A DNA stretch of 64,000 nt, taken from the NCBI RefSeq assembly GCF_014493765.1, contig NZ_JACTVJ010000011.1, forward strand, positions 469,414-533,413. The letters are read 5' to 3'. A model generated the notes under the pieces. It ran no database searches. It saw only the letters and a list, made by a program, of their open reading frames with translations, and had not been told where the DNA came from. A program made the translations under genes and the position numbers. This DNA comes from Streptomyces polyasparticus (GTDB taxonomy: Bacteria; Actinomycetota; Actinomycetes; Streptomycetales; Streptomycetaceae). Positions 23,090-33,188 of this stretch are shown here, piece by piece (within the stretch, counting starts at the first letter, position 1; every line of letters starts with the position of its first letter).

Positions 23090-24022
23090 ATGAAGCTGGT
23101 CTTCGCAGGCACCCCCGAGGTCGCCGTCCCCGCTCTTGACGCCCTGATCGCCTCCGGCCGGCACGAGGTGGCCGCCGTCGTCACCAGGCCGGACGCCCCC
23201 GCCGGGCGCGGCCGGCGGCTGGTCGCGAGCCCTGTCGCCCAGCGCGCCGAGGAGGCGGGCATCGAGGTGCTCAAGCCGCACCGGCCGCGCGACGAGGAGT
23301 TCCTCGCACGGCTGCGGGAGATCGCGCCCGACTGCTGTCCTGTGGTGGCGTACGGCGCGCTGCTGCCCAAGGTCGCCCTCGACGTGCCCACGCGCGGCTG
23401 GGTCAATCTGCACTTCTCGCTGCTGCCCGCCTGGCGCGGTGCCGCGCCCGTGCAGCACGCGATCATGGCGGGTGACCAGATCACCGGCGCCTCGACCTTC
23501 CTCATCGAGGAGGGGCTCGACTCGGGGCCGGTGTTCGGCACGATCACCGAAGAGGTGCGGGCCACCGACACCAGCGGTGACCTCCTGACCCGGCTCGCGT
23601 TCGCGGGCGCCGGGCTGCTCGAGGCGACGATGGACGGGATCGAAGACGGTTCCCTCAAGGCCGTGCCCCAGCCCGCCGACGGCATCTCGCTCGCGCCGAA
23701 GATCACCGTCGAGGACGCGCAGATCGACTGGTCCGCGCCCGCGATGCGGGTCGACCGCGTGGTCCGCGGCTGCACGCCCGCGCCCGGCGCCTGGACCGTG
23801 TTCCGCGGCGAGCGGCTCAAGCTGATCGCCGCCGTGCCCGTCCCCGACCGTACGGAGCTCGCGCCCGGCGCTGTGGAGGCCGGCAAGAACAACGTGTACG
23901 TGGGCACCGGCTCGCACGCCGTAGAGCTGCTCTGGGTCCAGCCGCAGGGCAAGAAGCCCATGAAGGCGGCGGACTGGGCGCGCGGTGTGCGGATCACCGC
24001 GGGCGAGCGCGTGGGCGCCTGA
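23090..24022 (+). CDS. fmt: Methionyl-tRNA formyltransferase
   Basis: 310 residues. The formyltransferase core has [31 protein letters not shown] (tRNA-binding loop) and the catalytic signature [21 protein letters not shown] with Asn, His and later Asp. The C-terminal OB domain ends in [14 protein letters not shown]. It formylates initiator tRNA using 10-formyl-THF. rsmB follows, as in most bacteria. Confidence 0.96.
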   Translation: MKLVFAGTPEVAVPALDALIASGRHEVAAVVTRPDAPAGRGRRLVASPVAQRAEEAGIEVLKPHRPRDEEFLARLREIAPDCCPVVAYGALLPKVALDVPTRGWVNLHFSLLPAWRGAAPVQHAIMAGDQITGASTFLIEEGLDSGPVFGTITEEVRATDTSGDLLTRLAFAGAGLLEATMDGIEDGSLKAVPQPADGISLAPKITVEDAQIDWSAPAMRVDRVVRGCTPAPGAWTVFRGERLKLIAAVPVPDRTELAPGAVEAGKNNVYVGTGSHAVELLWVQPQGKKPMKAADWARGVRITAGERVGA

Positions 24023-24040
24023 CCTCACCTACCGGCACAC

Positions 24041-24072
24041 GGCCCGGCTCCGGATATCCGGAGCCGGGCCGC
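24041..24072. terminator. Perfect 32-bp palindrome after fmt
   Basis: Sequence 24041-24056 is the exact complement of 24057-24072 (arm CGGCCCGGCTCCGGAT). It lies between fmt and rsmB and is probably the fmt terminator. Confidence 0.75.
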
Positions 24073-24133
24073 GCCCGTGGCCCGCCCTTACGCTGGTAGG
24101 GCCTGAACGATTCAGAATCCGGAGCACCTTTTC

Positions 24134-25558
24134 GTGAACGACAAGCCCCGCAACCGTCCCCCGCGCAAGCACCGCAGGCCCCAGAAGGACCCGGTGCGCA
24201 TCCTCGCGTTCGAGGCGCTGCGGGCGGTGGACGAGCGGGACGCGTACGCCAATCTCGTCCTGCCGCCGCTCCTTCGCAAGGCGCGCGAGAAGAACGAGAG
24301 CTTCGACGCGCGCGACGCCGCGCTCGCCACCGAGCTGGTGTACGGGACGCTGCGCCGCCAGGGCACCTACGACGCGATCATCGCGTCCTGCGTGGACCGG
24401 CCGCTGCGCGAGGTCGACCCGCCCGTGCTCGACGTGCTCAGCCTCGGCGCGCACCAGCTGCTCGGGACCCGTATCCCGACGCATGCTGCGGTGTCGGCCA
24501 CCGTGGAGCTGGCGCGGGTGGTGCTCGGCGACGGACGCGCCAAGTTCGTCAACGCCGTGCTGCGCAAGGTCGCCGCGGACGACCTCGACGGCTGGGTGAA
24601 CCGGGTCGCGCCGCCCTACGACGAGGATCCCGAGGACCACCTCGCGATCGTCCACTCGCATCCGCGCTGGGTGGTCGGTGCGCTGTGGGACGCGCTCGGC
24701 GGCGGCCGCGCGGGCATCGAGGACCTCCTGGAGGCCGACAACGAGCGGCCCGAGGTGACGCTCGTGGCGCGGCCGGGCCGGATCACGGGGGAGGAGCTGC
24801 TCGACTCCCTGCCCGAGGACTCCGCGCTCCCCGGCCGCTGGTCCCCGTACGCCGTGCGGCTCACCGAGGGCGGCGAGCCCGGTGCGCTCGATGCCGTACG
24901 GGAAGGGCGGGCCGGAGTGCAGGACGAGGGCAGCCAGTTGGTGGCGCTCGCGCTGGCCAACGTGCCCGTCGAGGGCTCCGACAAGCGCTGGCTCGACGGG
25001 TGCGCGGGTCCCGGCGGGAAGGCGGCCATGCTGGCCGGGCTCGCGTCCGAGCGCGGTGCGTTCCTGCTCGCGTCCGAGAAGCAGCCGCACCGGGCGGGAC
25101 TGGTTGCCCAGGCCCTGTCCGGCAACCCCGGGCCGTACCAGGTGATCGCGGCCGACGGCACGCGTCCGCCGTGGCGGCCCGGCACCTTCGACCGGGTCCT
25201 GATGGACGTGCCCTGCACGGGACTCGGCGCCCTTCGCCGCCGTCCCGAGGCCCGCTGGCGGCGCCGTCCCGAGGACCTCGACGGCTTCGGTCCGTTGCAA
25301 CGCGCGCTGCTCACCGAGGCGTTGGCCGCGGTCCGCGTCGGCGGCGTGGTCGGCTACGCGACCTGCTCCCCGCATCTGGCCGAGACCCGCGCGGTCGTGG
25401 ACGACGTCCTCAAGCGCGTCCCGGGCACCGAACTCATCGACGCCCGCCCGCTGTTGCCGGGCGTACCGGCCCTGGGCGAGGGCCCGGACATCCAGCTGTG
25501 GCCGCATCTGCACGGCACGGACGCGATGTATCTGGCGCTGATTCGGCGGACGGGCTGA
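24134..25558 (+). CDS. rsmB: 16S rRNA m5C methyltransferase RsmB-like
   Basis: 474 residues. A NusB-like RNA-binding domain occupies the first 150 residues (ILAFEALRAVDERDAYANL). The SAM methyltransferase domain has LDGCAGPGGKAAMLAGL (motif I), VLMDVPCTGLGALRRRPEARW (motif IV, Cys) and YATCSPHLAETR (motif VI, Cys). It methylates C5 of a 16S rRNA cytosine. GTG start. Residue lengths and fmt linkage agree with RsmB/Sun. Confidence 0.92.
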   Translation: MNDKPRNRPPRKHRRPQKDPVRILAFEALRAVDERDAYANLVLPPLLRKAREKNESFDARDAALATELVYGTLRRQGTYDAIIASCVDRPLREVDPPVLDVLSLGAHQLLGTRIPTHAAVSATVELARVVLGDGRAKFVNAVLRKVAADDLDGWVNRVAPPYDEDPEDHLAIVHSHPRWVVGALWDALGGGRAGIEDLLEADNERPEVTLVARPGRITGEELLDSLPEDSALPGRWSPYAVRLTEGGEPGALDAVREGRAGVQDEGSQLVALALANVPVEGSDKRWLDGCAGPGGKAAMLAGLASERGAFLLASEKQPHRAGLVAQALSGNPGPYQVIAADGTRPPWRPGTFDRVLMDVPCTGLGALRRRPEARWRRRPEDLDGFGPLQRALLTEALAAVRVGGVVGYATCSPHLAETRAVVDDVLKRVPGTELIDARPLLPGVPALGEGPDIQLWPHLHGTDAMYLALIRRTG

Positions 25559-25613
25559 GGCCGGGCGTGGCCGCGCTCTGAGGCCGTGGGGGCCACACGT
25601 GCAGAATCGTCCC

Positions 25614-26250
25614 ATGGGGACGGACATACACGGGGTGGTCGAGTGCCAGGCCTGGCGGGCGGGGCCGGGACCCGGCGAGCGGGACTGGCAGGCCGCCGTC
25701 GACCTGTCGTTGCTCGGCGTGGGGCGGGACTGCGACGCGTTTGCCTGCCTGTTCGGCGTGCGTGACTTCACGGGGGCAGTGGCATCCCGTTGCCCCGGAC
25801 CGCGGCCTTCCGGCGGACGCCTCCGCCGAGACACGGGCCGCGTTCGCGGCCTGGGGAGACGCGGCCTTCGGGTCCACCTGGCTCGGCTGGGACGAGGCAC
25901 GCGCGATCGACTGGGACGAACCGGCGCTCCCGCGTGCCACCGGCATCGCCCGCTATCGGCGCCATGCCGACGGCAGCCTGGAATTGCTGCACCGCAACGA
26001 CTGGAGCCGGGGCTTCGCCCGCGTCAGCGGCGTCGACACGCGCACGGTCGACCCGGTGCGCGTGGGCGAACTCTGGGACGAGGGGACCGAATGGGCCACG
26101 GGCGCGACCGTCTTCCGCGCGGAACGTGCCCGGCGTCGTTATGCCGTGCCGGCCGACGGCATGTGGGCGCCGGTGTGGACCGTCATGCGCGCCCTCGGCG
26201 GCGTCCACGGGGACTTGCGCGTACGCCTGGTGATCTGGTTCGACGAGTAG
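25614..26250 (+). pseudogene. Frameshifted conserved hypothetical protein
   Basis: The first frame begins MGTDIHGVVECQAW and runs through LFGVRDFTG. The continuing homologous-looking sequence (WHPVAPDRGLPADASAETRA and on to VRLVIWFDE) is in another frame. Deleting one G from the run of five at 25772-25776 would join them into a protein of about 211 residues. The gene is therefore either inactivated by a +1 insertion or carries a sequencing error in a homopolymer. Proteins with this MGTDIHG start are common, uncharacterised actinobacterial proteins. Confidence 0.65.
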
Positions 26251-26289
26251 GCGATCGGTGCGCGCCGGCGTTCGCGCCGCAGCCAAGTG

Positions 26290-28491
26290 CTACTCGCGCA
26301 GGGCCGGTTCGCTCACCGGAGTCGGCGCGGGCGTGCCGTCCTCCTTCGCCAGGCGGTGCGGCCACCACACCTTCGGGCCCACGTCCAGGAACAAGGACGT
26401 GACCAGGATGGACCGTACGACGAAGGTGTCCAGGAGGACGCCGAGGGCGACCGCGAAGCCGATTTCGGCGAAGGCGACCATCGGGAGCGTGGCCAGGGCC
26501 GCGAACGTGCCGGCCAGGACCAGACCCGCCGAGGTGATCACCGCGCCCGTGGCGGACAGGCCTGTCAGGACGCCGGGTCGGGTGCCCTTGCGCATCGCCT
26601 CCTCGCGGATACGGGTGGTCAGGAAGATGTTGTAGTCGATGCCGAGGGCCACCAGGAAGACGAAGACGAAGAGCGGGAAGTCCGTGGTCTCGCCCGCGTA
26701 GTCGAAGAGGTACCGGAAGGCCAGGGCGCTGATGCCGAGCGCCGCGGCGAAGGAGAGCACCACGGTCGCGATCAGCAGCAGCGGAGCGATCAGCGAGCGC
26801 AGCAGGACGATCAGGACGAGGAAGACCACCAGGAGGACGAGCGGGATGATCAGGATGTTGTCGTGCGTGGTCGCCTCGTCCATGTCCAGGAGCGCCGCCG
26901 TGTTGCCGCCGACCATGGCGTCCGCGTCCGGTACGGCGTGCACCGCCTCGCGGACGCGTTCCACCGTGTCCTTGGCCTCGGGGCTGTCCGAGGGCGAGTC
27001 CATGGTGGCTTCGAGCAGGATGCGGCCCTCGTGCTCGGCCTCGGCGCCCGCCGCAGGACGGATCGACTGATCGACGACTCCCTCCGTATCGGCGATCGCG
27101 CGGCCCACCGCCTCGCCCTGCGCGGCGGACGCGACGATGTACAGAGGGTCGCCCGAGCCGGCCGGGAAGTGTTCCTGCAGAACGCTCTGGCCGACGATCG
27201 AGTCCGGGGTGTCGGTGAAGGCGTCGGCGTTGCTCAGGCCCTCCGCGCGCAGCTGCATCAGGCCGAGCGAGAGCGCCGCGAGGACAAGGGCCGTCGCGGC
27301 CCAGATGGCCCGGGGACGTACGGCGATACGGCGGCCGATCCGGGCCCACAGGCCGGTCTCGGTCGGCTCCGCGGTGTCGTAGTGCGGAATGACCGGCCAG
27401 AAGATCCAGCGGCCGAAGATCACGAGCAGGGCCGGGAAGAGCGTCAGCATCGCGAGCAGTGCGACGGCGACGCCGATGGCGGCGACCGGTCCGAGGCCGC
27501 TGGTCGAGTTCATGTCGGCGAAGAGCAGCACCAGCATGCCGAGCATCACGGTCGCGCCTGAGGCGAGCACGGCGGGGCCGGCGCGGTGCAGGGCGAGGGC
27601 CATGGCCTCGTGGCGGTCCTCGTGGCGGTGGAGTTCCTCGCGGTAGCGGGCGACGAGCAGCAGGGCGTAGTCCGTGCCCGCGCCGAAGACGAGCACGGTG
27701 AGGATGCCCGCGCTCTGGCCGTTGACGGTCAGGCCCGCGTTCTCGGCGAGGAGATAGATGATCGCCTGCGCCGTGAACAGGGCGCCCACCACGGACAGCA
27801 GCGGTACGAGCAGCAGGGACGGGCTGCGGTACGTGATGAGGAGCATCACGATCACCACGGCCATCGCCGCGAACAGGAGCGTGGAGTCGATGCCCTCGAA
27901 GGCCTCGGAGAAGTCGGCGGTGGTGCCGCCCGGGCCGGTCATGTAGACCGTGAGGCCGCCCTCGCCCTCGCCCGCCACGTCGCGCAGTTCGTCCACGGCC
28001 GGAGCGATCCGCTCCCAGCCCTTCTCGTCCATCGTGATCGGCACGAAGACCTGCGCCGCGGCCCCGTCGTCGGAGTCGACCGGACCCTGGGTCTCGGCGC
28101 CGCGGATTCCGTGTGCGGTCAGCCCCTTGAACGCGGCCACATCGTCGGCGATCTTCGCCTTGTCGGCCTCGGTGAGTCCTCCGTCGCGTACGTAAAGGAC
28201 CACCGTGGGCAGCTGCTCGGGCCTGAAGTCCTCCGAAAGCTCCAGGACTTGGGTGGACTCGGCGTCACCGGGCAGCCAGGACGCGTTGTCGTTGTCCTGG
28301 GCGTCGGTGAGCTTCGCGGCCAGGGGTGCCATCAGGACGATGGCCACCAGCCAGAGCGCGAGGACGACCCACTTCGAGCGCTTGCCGCACACGAGCCAGG
28401 CGACACCCCGTCGCTCGCCAGTTCCTTTTGGACCCGCCCCGGTGTGCCCGGGTACTTCCCCGATGGTGCCCGCCTCTTCTGCGTCCGCCAT
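26290..28491 (-). CDS. MMPL/RND-family membrane transporter
   Basis: 733 residues with the MMPL layout: one transmembrane helix near residue 35, a large extracytoplasmic domain (about 60-190), a bundle of five to six helices, a second outer loop and a second bundle. The helix-linked motifs GAGTDYALLLVARYREEL and VALGIDYNIFLTTRIREE supply the paired Asp-Tyr residues of the proton relay. MMPL proteins export lipids, siderophores or small toxic molecules. The substrate cannot be read here. The ATG at MADAEEAG was chosen over the 22-residue upstream extension. Confidence 0.87.
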   Translation of the reverse strand: MADAEEAGTIGEVPGHTGAGPKGTGERRGVAWLVCGKRSKWVVLALWLVAIVLMAPLAAKLTDAQDNDNASWLPGDAESTQVLELSEDFRPEQLPTVVLYVRDGGLTEADKAKIADDVAAFKGLTAHGIRGAETQGPVDSDDGAAAQVFVPITMDEKGWERIAPAVDELRDVAGEGEGGLTVYMTGPGGTTADFSEAFEGIDSTLLFAAMAVVIVMLLITYRSPSLLLVPLLSVVGALFTAQAIIYLLAENAGLTVNGQSAGILTVLVFGAGTDYALLLVARYREELHRHEDRHEAMALALHRAGPAVLASGATVMLGMLVLLFADMNSTSGLGPVAAIGVAVALLAMLTLFPALLVIFGRWIFWPVIPHYDTAEPTETGLWARIGRRIAVRPRAIWAATALVLAALSLGLMQLRAEGLSNADAFTDTPDSIVGQSVLQEHFPAGSGDPLYIVASAAQGEAVGRAIADTEGVVDQSIRPAAGAEAEHEGRILLEATMDSPSDSPEAKDTVERVREAVHAVPDADAMVGGNTAALLDMDEATTHDNILIIPLVLLVVFLVLIVLLRSLIAPLLLIATVVLSFAAALGISALAFRYLFDYAGETTDFPLFVFVFLVALGIDYNIFLTTRIREEAMRKGTRPGVLTGLSATGAVITSAGLVLAGTFAALATLPMVAFAEIGFAVALGVLLDTFVVRSILVTSLFLDVGPKVWWPHRLAKEDGTPAPTPVSEPALRE

Positions 28492-28650
28492 GACGCACCC
28501 CCCAAATAGGTGCCCACCCCACATAACGACCACGGCCGCCGCGCGACAGGATGGCACGCCGGACCGTGATCCCGGGAGGAATCGGCGGGTACCGGTCTAT
28601 CGCCCCGTACCGCGGAAGGCAACGCTCCCTGGGCATGGCAGGCTTGGGGC

Positions 28651-29337
28651 ATGGCCGTTCAGATCAGTCCCAGCATCCTGTCCGCCGACTTCGCGCGCCT
28701 CGCCGACGAGGCAAAGGCCGTGGAAGGCGCCGACTGGCTCCACGTCGACGTCATGGACAACCACTTCGTCCCGAATCTCACGCTCGGCGTCCCGGTCGTA
28801 GAGTCCCTGAGCCGGGCGACGGACACCCCGCTGGACTGCCACCTGATGATCGAGGACCCCGATCGCTGGGCGCCCCAGTACGTAGAAGCGGGGGCCTCCT
28901 CCGTCACCTTCCACGTCGAGGCCGCCGCGGCGCCCGTACGGCTCGCACGCGAGATCCGTGCCAAGGGCGCCCGCGCCTCGATGGCGCTGAAGCCGGGCAC
29001 CCCCATCGAGCCGTACGAGGATCTGCTGCCCGAGCTGGACATGCTGCTGATCATGACCGTGGAGCCGGGCTTCGGCGGTCAGGCCTTCCTCGACATCATG
29101 CTGCCGAAGATCCGCCGCACCCGTGAGCTGATCTCCAAGCACGGTCTGGAGCTGTGGCTGCAGGTGGACGGCGGCGTAGCCGAGTCCACCATCGAGCGGT
29201 GCGCCGAGGCCGGCGCGGATGTGTTCGTGGCCGGTTCCGCCGTGTACGGCAAGGAGGACCCGGCCGCCGCGGTGGCCGCCCTGCGTGCCAAGGCCGAAGG
29301 GGCCACCGCTTCGGCGGGCTGGGCCTGCGGGCACTGA
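28651..29337 (+). CDS. rpe: Ribulose-phosphate 3-epimerase
   Basis: 228 residues. TIM-barrel motifs are clear: [50 protein letters not shown] and VDGGV. The metal-binding His and two catalytic Asp residues are present. It interconverts ribulose- and xylulose-5-phosphate in the pentose phosphate pathway. Confidence 0.96.
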   Translation: MAVQISPSILSADFARLADEAKAVEGADWLHVDVMDNHFVPNLTLGVPVVESLSRATDTPLDCHLMIEDPDRWAPQYVEAGASSVTFHVEAAAAPVRLAREIRAKGARASMALKPGTPIEPYEDLLPELDMLLIMTVEPGFGGQAFLDIMLPKIRRTRELISKHGLELWLQVDGGVAESTIERCAEAGADVFVAGSAVYGKEDPAAAVAALRAKAEGATASAGWACGH

Positions 29338-29478
29338 CACCGACCGGGTGGCGCCCGGACGATCGGGAGATGAACGGGCGGGTTCGGCAGCGAACGGTGC
29401 CCTGCAGGACTGATCAAGCCCCGCCGGATCTGCAAGGATGAACGGCGAGTCGCCTATTGGCTTGTCTCAATCAAGCGT

Positions 29479-30528
29479 GTGAACAGCAGTGAGGAGATCG
29501 CCGTGACGGGCATGTCAGCGGGGAGGCCAGCCCTGCGGATGGGACCCGCTGAGCTGGTGCAGGCGGCAGCCATGGCGCGCCGCTTCTACCTGGAGGGCAA
29601 ATCCAAGATCCAGATCGCGGAGGAGTTCGGCGTCAGCCGCTTCAAGGTCGCGCGGGTCCTGGAGACCGCTCTCGAAAGGGATCTCGTACGGATCGAGATC
29701 CGGGTTCCGGCGGAGCTTGACGCCGAGCGTTCCGACAAGCTGCGGGCCCGGTACGGGCTGCGGCACGCGGTCGTCGTCGAATCGCCCGCCGAGTCCGAGG
29801 AGACGACGTCGCCCGACCCCGAGAACCTCGGGGAGGTCGCCGCCGATCTGCTCGGTGAGCTGGTGAACGAGGGCGATGTGCTCGGCCTCGCCTGGGGCCG
29901 GTCCACCATCCATATGGCGGCCGCGCTCGACCGGCTTCCGCCGTGCACCGTGGTGCAGCTGACGGGTGTGTACGACGCCGGGACCGCCGAGCGCGGCTCC
30001 GTCGAGGCGGTGCGCCGTGCCGCCCAGGTCTCGGGCGGCGACGCCCACCCCATCTACGCGCCCATGCTGCTGCCGGACGCGGCCACCGCGGCCGCGCTGC
30101 GCAACCAGACCGGGATCGCGCGGGCCTTCGAGTACTTCGACAAGGTCACCGTCGCGTGCGTGTCGATCGGCTCGTGGGAGCCGGGTATCTCGACGGTGCA
30201 CGACATGCTCAGCGACGAGGAGCGTGCGCACTACGCCTCGCTCGGCGTCGCCGCCGAGATGTCCGCGCACCTCTTCGACGCCGACGGCCGTCGCGTGGGG
30301 CGTGACCTGGGAGAGCGCTGCATCACGGTCGAGGCCGACCGGCTGCGCCGTATCCCCGAGGTCGTGGCCATCGCGGGCGGTCAGCGCAAGGCGTCGGCGA
30401 TCGACGCGGTGCTCCGCTCCGGCCTGGTGACCAGCCTGGTGACCGACACCGCCGCGGCCGACCATCTGCTGTCCGCGGGCTCCGCGCCCAAGCCCGCGCT
30501 CGACCGCGCGGACCCGGACGGCGAGTAG
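29479..30528 (+). CDS. SorC/DeoR-family sugar-binding transcriptional regulator
   Basis: 349 residues. The N-terminal HTH (RRFYLEGKSKIQIAEEFGVSRFKVARVLE, about 34-62) belongs to the SorC family. The C-terminal effector domain (about 90-330) has GLAWGRSTIHMAAAL and QLTGVYDAG, typical of phosphosugar sensing. Lying next to rpe, it may respond to a pentose-phosphate intermediate. GTG start. The target genes are not evident. Confidence 0.85.
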   Translation: MNSSEEIAVTGMSAGRPALRMGPAELVQAAAMARRFYLEGKSKIQIAEEFGVSRFKVARVLETALERDLVRIEIRVPAELDAERSDKLRARYGLRHAVVVESPAESEETTSPDPENLGEVAADLLGELVNEGDVLGLAWGRSTIHMAAALDRLPPCTVVQLTGVYDAGTAERGSVEAVRRAAQVSGGDAHPIYAPMLLPDAATAAALRNQTGIARAFEYFDKVTVACVSIGSWEPGISTVHDMLSDEERAHYASLGVAAEMSAHLFDADGRRVGRDLGERCITVEADRLRRIPEVVAIAGGQRKASAIDAVLRSGLVTSLVTDTAAADHLLSAGSAPKPALDRADPDGE

Positions 30529-30557
30529 GTCTCGCTCCTGCGCGGCCTCGTACGGGC

Positions 30558-31679
30558 TCACGCGTAGACCCTGCGGGCGTTCCCGGCGCCGATCAGGTCA
30601 CTGACCCGGTCGGCGTCGGAGCCCTGCCACAGGCCGCGCTCCACCCAGCCGCCGAGCACCTCGGCGACCGCCTCGCGGAACAGCCGCGCCCCGACGAGAT
30701 ACAGCTCGGGCAACCCGTACGCGTCCGTCGAGAACAGCAGCTTCCCGAACGGCGCCAGTTCGAGGAACTCCGCGAGCACCGCAGCCGCCCGCGCTCCCGT
30801 GTGGCCGAGCGTGAGCCCCAGGTCCGCGTACACGTGCGGATAGACCTGCGCCAGACAGCCCGCGTGGCGGTGATACGGATAGCAGTGCAGCAGCACGAGT
30901 GTGCACCCTGTCGGCCGTACCGCCTCGACGAACTCCGTGAGCAGCAGCGGATCGGCGCGGTGCAGGCGCAGATCGGGGTCGCCGAAGCCGGTGTGCAGCT
31001 GGAGCGGGCGGCCGGTGCGGGCCGCCGACCACAGCAGATGCCGCAGCAGTACCGGGTCGGTGAGGCGGGCGCCGCCGGTCGGCAGCCAGCGGTGGAGAGC
31101 GTCCTCGACAGCTCGGCGCCCGGGTGGCTCGGGTGGCAGGTGGAGGCCGTGGCGGTAGGCGGCGACGGACTTGAAGCCGACCGCGGTGCGGGCGGCTTCT
31201 GCGATCCGGCGGTCGAGGGCGGCCAGGAACGCGTCGGGGTCCTCGGCTTCGGCGGCGGTGCGTTCGGCGAGGTGTTCCAGGCGCACGATCTCGTACGCCT
31301 TCGCTCCCGAGAGCTCGGCCAGTTCCTGCGGGGTCGTGAGGTCGCCGGGCAGGCCGGTGTCGACGTAGAACTCCGCGATGCCGGCGGCCCTCAGGAGCCG
31401 CCGTGCCGATTCGCGCGCGCCGAGTTCGGCGCGGCGTGCGAGGTAGGTGTCCGGGTCGCAGTGCGGTGCGAGGTCCAGTACGGGTGGGCACAACCGCCGT
31501 ACGGCGAAGCCGAGTTGCGTGTCGAAGAAGCTGGTGCCGGGCGGGGCGGGGTCGGGGGACTCGGTGAGGAAGGACTCGAACGCGGCGCGGGTCAGGTCCT
31601 CGCGTACGAGGCCGTGGCAGTGGTGGTCGACGAGGGGTGGGTGGCCGGTGGGCCAGGGGCGGCCGGCGGGGTCGGGCAT
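30558..31679 (-). CDS. Amidohydrolase-family protein (FluG N-terminal-like)
   Basis: 373 residues. The N-terminal metal motif is LVDHHCHGLV. Further on are LQLHTGFGDPDLRL, LVLLHCYPYHRHAGCLAQVYPHVY and a final Asp in LLFSTDAYGLPEL, the usual amidohydrolase-2 ligands. Its ATG shares a base with the stop of the upstream glutamine-synthetase-like gene, so the two are co-translated. In fungal FluG the same two domains are fused in one chain, which suggests a joint role in making or cleaving a gamma-glutamyl compound. Confidence 0.8.
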   Translation of the reverse strand: MPDPAGRPWPTGHPPLVDHHCHGLVREDLTRAAFESFLTESPDPAPPGTSFFDTQLGFAVRRLCPPVLDLAPHCDPDTYLARRAELGARESARRLLRAAGIAEFYVDTGLPGDLTTPQELAELSGAKAYEIVRLEHLAERTAAEAEDPDAFLAALDRRIAEAARTAVGFKSVAAYRHGLHLPPEPPGRRAVEDALHRWLPTGGARLTDPVLLRHLLWSAARTGRPLQLHTGFGDPDLRLHRADPLLLTEFVEAVRPTGCTLVLLHCYPYHRHAGCLAQVYPHVYADLGLTLGHTGARAAAVLAEFLELAPFGKLLFSTDAYGLPELYLVGARLFREAVAEVLGGWVERGLWQGSDADRVSDLIGAGNARRVYA

Positions 31680-33175
31680 CAGTAGCGGTCCCTGGTCGCC
31701 TCGGCGAGCTGCTGCGGGGGCATGCCGTCGAAGAGCTCGACCTCCGCCGTACGGACGGCGATCACCGCGTCGAAGAGCGCTTCCCCGAGGGCCTCGCGCA
31801 GCACCGCGGAGGACGAGAAGGCCTTCACGGCCTCGGTCAGCGAGGTGGGCAGCCGGTCCTTGTCCTGGCGTACCGGATCGCCGGACACCGGTGCGGGCAG
31901 CGCGAGCCGGGCGTCGAGTCCGGCGAGGCCGGCCGCGATCACGCCGCCCGCCACCAGGTAGGGATTCGCCGCCGGGTCGAAACACTTCACCTCGGCGTTC
32001 GCGGACTGCGGGTCGTCGGGCCCGCCCGCGATGAAACGCAGCGCGGCCTCGCGGTTCTCCGGGCCCCAGCAGCGGTACGCGCCCGCCCAACGGGAAGGCC
32101 TGAGCCGCAGATAGCTCGCGGGGGAGGGAGCACCGATGGCCAGGAGCGCGGGCAGGGCGTACAGGACGCCCGACAGGAAGGCCTCGCATTGCGGGGTCAT
32201 GCCGAACGGGCCGTCGCCGCCCCCGCAGAGATTGCGGCCGTCGCGCCACAGGCTCAGGTGCAGATGGCGGCCGTTGCCGACGGAGTCCGCGTCGACGGCG
32301 GGCCCGAAGCTCGCGGTGAGCCCGTGTTTCAGGGACGCGGCGCGGATCGTCTCGCGTACGAGCACGGCCTCGTCCGCCGCTCCCACCGGATCCGCCGGTG
32401 CCAGGGACACCTCGAACTGGCCCTGGGAGTACTCGGGATGGAGCTGCAGCACGTCGAGTCCCTGGGCGCGCAGGGCCGTGTGGACGTCGTCGAGGTACCC
32501 GGACAGTTCCACGACGCGCGCCATGCCGTACGCGGGGCCCGTGCAGGCGTACGTGTCGCCGCGCGAGACCACCCACTCCGTCTCGTACCCCATGCGCAGC
32601 TCGATGCCCTGCTCGGCGGCCCGTCGCGCCATCCGCCGGACGAAGAGCCGCTGGCAGGCCTCGTACGGGCGGCCGTCCTGGTGGTGGCGGTCGACCGGAG
32701 CCCAGGCCCAACCGGGCTGTCCCGCAAGGACGGTGAGACGGTCGAGGTCGGGCTTGAGGCGCAGATCGCCGTCGGGGCCGCCGATGTGCCGGCTGGTGGT
32801 GACCGAGTCGTCGACCAAGTAGACGTCGAAGACCGGCGACATGCCGACGCCGCGCTCGGCGACCTCGCGGAGCCGGGCCAGGGGCACGGTCTTCACACGG
32901 GTGATGCCGGCGACGTCGACCCAGGTCAGGGCGACGGCGTGGACGCCTGCCCGCTCGAGGTCCGGACCGGGTGCGGTCTCGTCGCCGAAGGGCTCGGAGA
33001 ACGCGCCGTGTCGGCCGGCCCCGCCGTAGTCGCCCCGGTCGTCCATGCCGGACTCGTCGTTGAGCGCGTCCGCGAGGCGCCGTCCCTCGCCCGCCCCGCC
33101 CCGCAGCGGAATTTCGGGCGTGGACCTGGCCCCTTCACCGTCGCGGTCCTCGAAGCCGCCGCCCCACCTGCTCAT
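31679..33175 (-). CDS. Glutamine synthetase-like gamma-glutamyl ligase
   Basis: 498 residues. Glutamine-synthetase core segments are visible: GYETEWVV, LQLHPEYSQGQFEVSLAP (metal Glu residues), GNGRHLHLSLWRDGRN (the HxHxS ammonia/ATP loop) and RPSRWAGAYRCWGPENREAALRF. It belongs to the group of Streptomyces GS-like enzymes that glutamylate amines rather than making glutamine. It is co-translated with an amidohydrolase. The start is uncertain: the first ~45 residues look disordered. Confidence 0.8.
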   Translation of the reverse strand: MSRWGGGFEDRDGEGARSTPEIPLRGGAGEGRRLADALNDESGMDDRGDYGGAGRHGAFSEPFGDETAPGPDLERAGVHAVALTWVDVAGITRVKTVPLARLREVAERGVGMSPVFDVYLVDDSVTTSRHIGGPDGDLRLKPDLDRLTVLAGQPGWAWAPVDRHHQDGRPYEACQRLFVRRMARRAAEQGIELRMGYETEWVVSRGDTYACTGPAYGMARVVELSGYLDDVHTALRAQGLDVLQLHPEYSQGQFEVSLAPADPVGAADEAVLVRETIRAASLKHGLTASFGPAVDADSVGNGRHLHLSLWRDGRNLCGGGDGPFGMTPQCEAFLSGVLYALPALLAIGAPSPASYLRLRPSRWAGAYRCWGPENREAALRFIAGGPDDPQSANAEVKCFDPAANPYLVAGGVIAAGLAGLDARLALPAPVSGDPVRQDKDRLPTSLTEAVKAFSSSAVLREALGEALFDAVIAVRTAEVELFDGMPPQQLAEATRDRY

Positions 33176-33188
33176 GCCGCCTCCCCGT

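Noticed and set aside
22878-23093. Short plus-strand open frame before fmt
   Set aside because: It has no ribosome site, is very Arg-rich and lies in the fmt promoter region, with no family resemblance.
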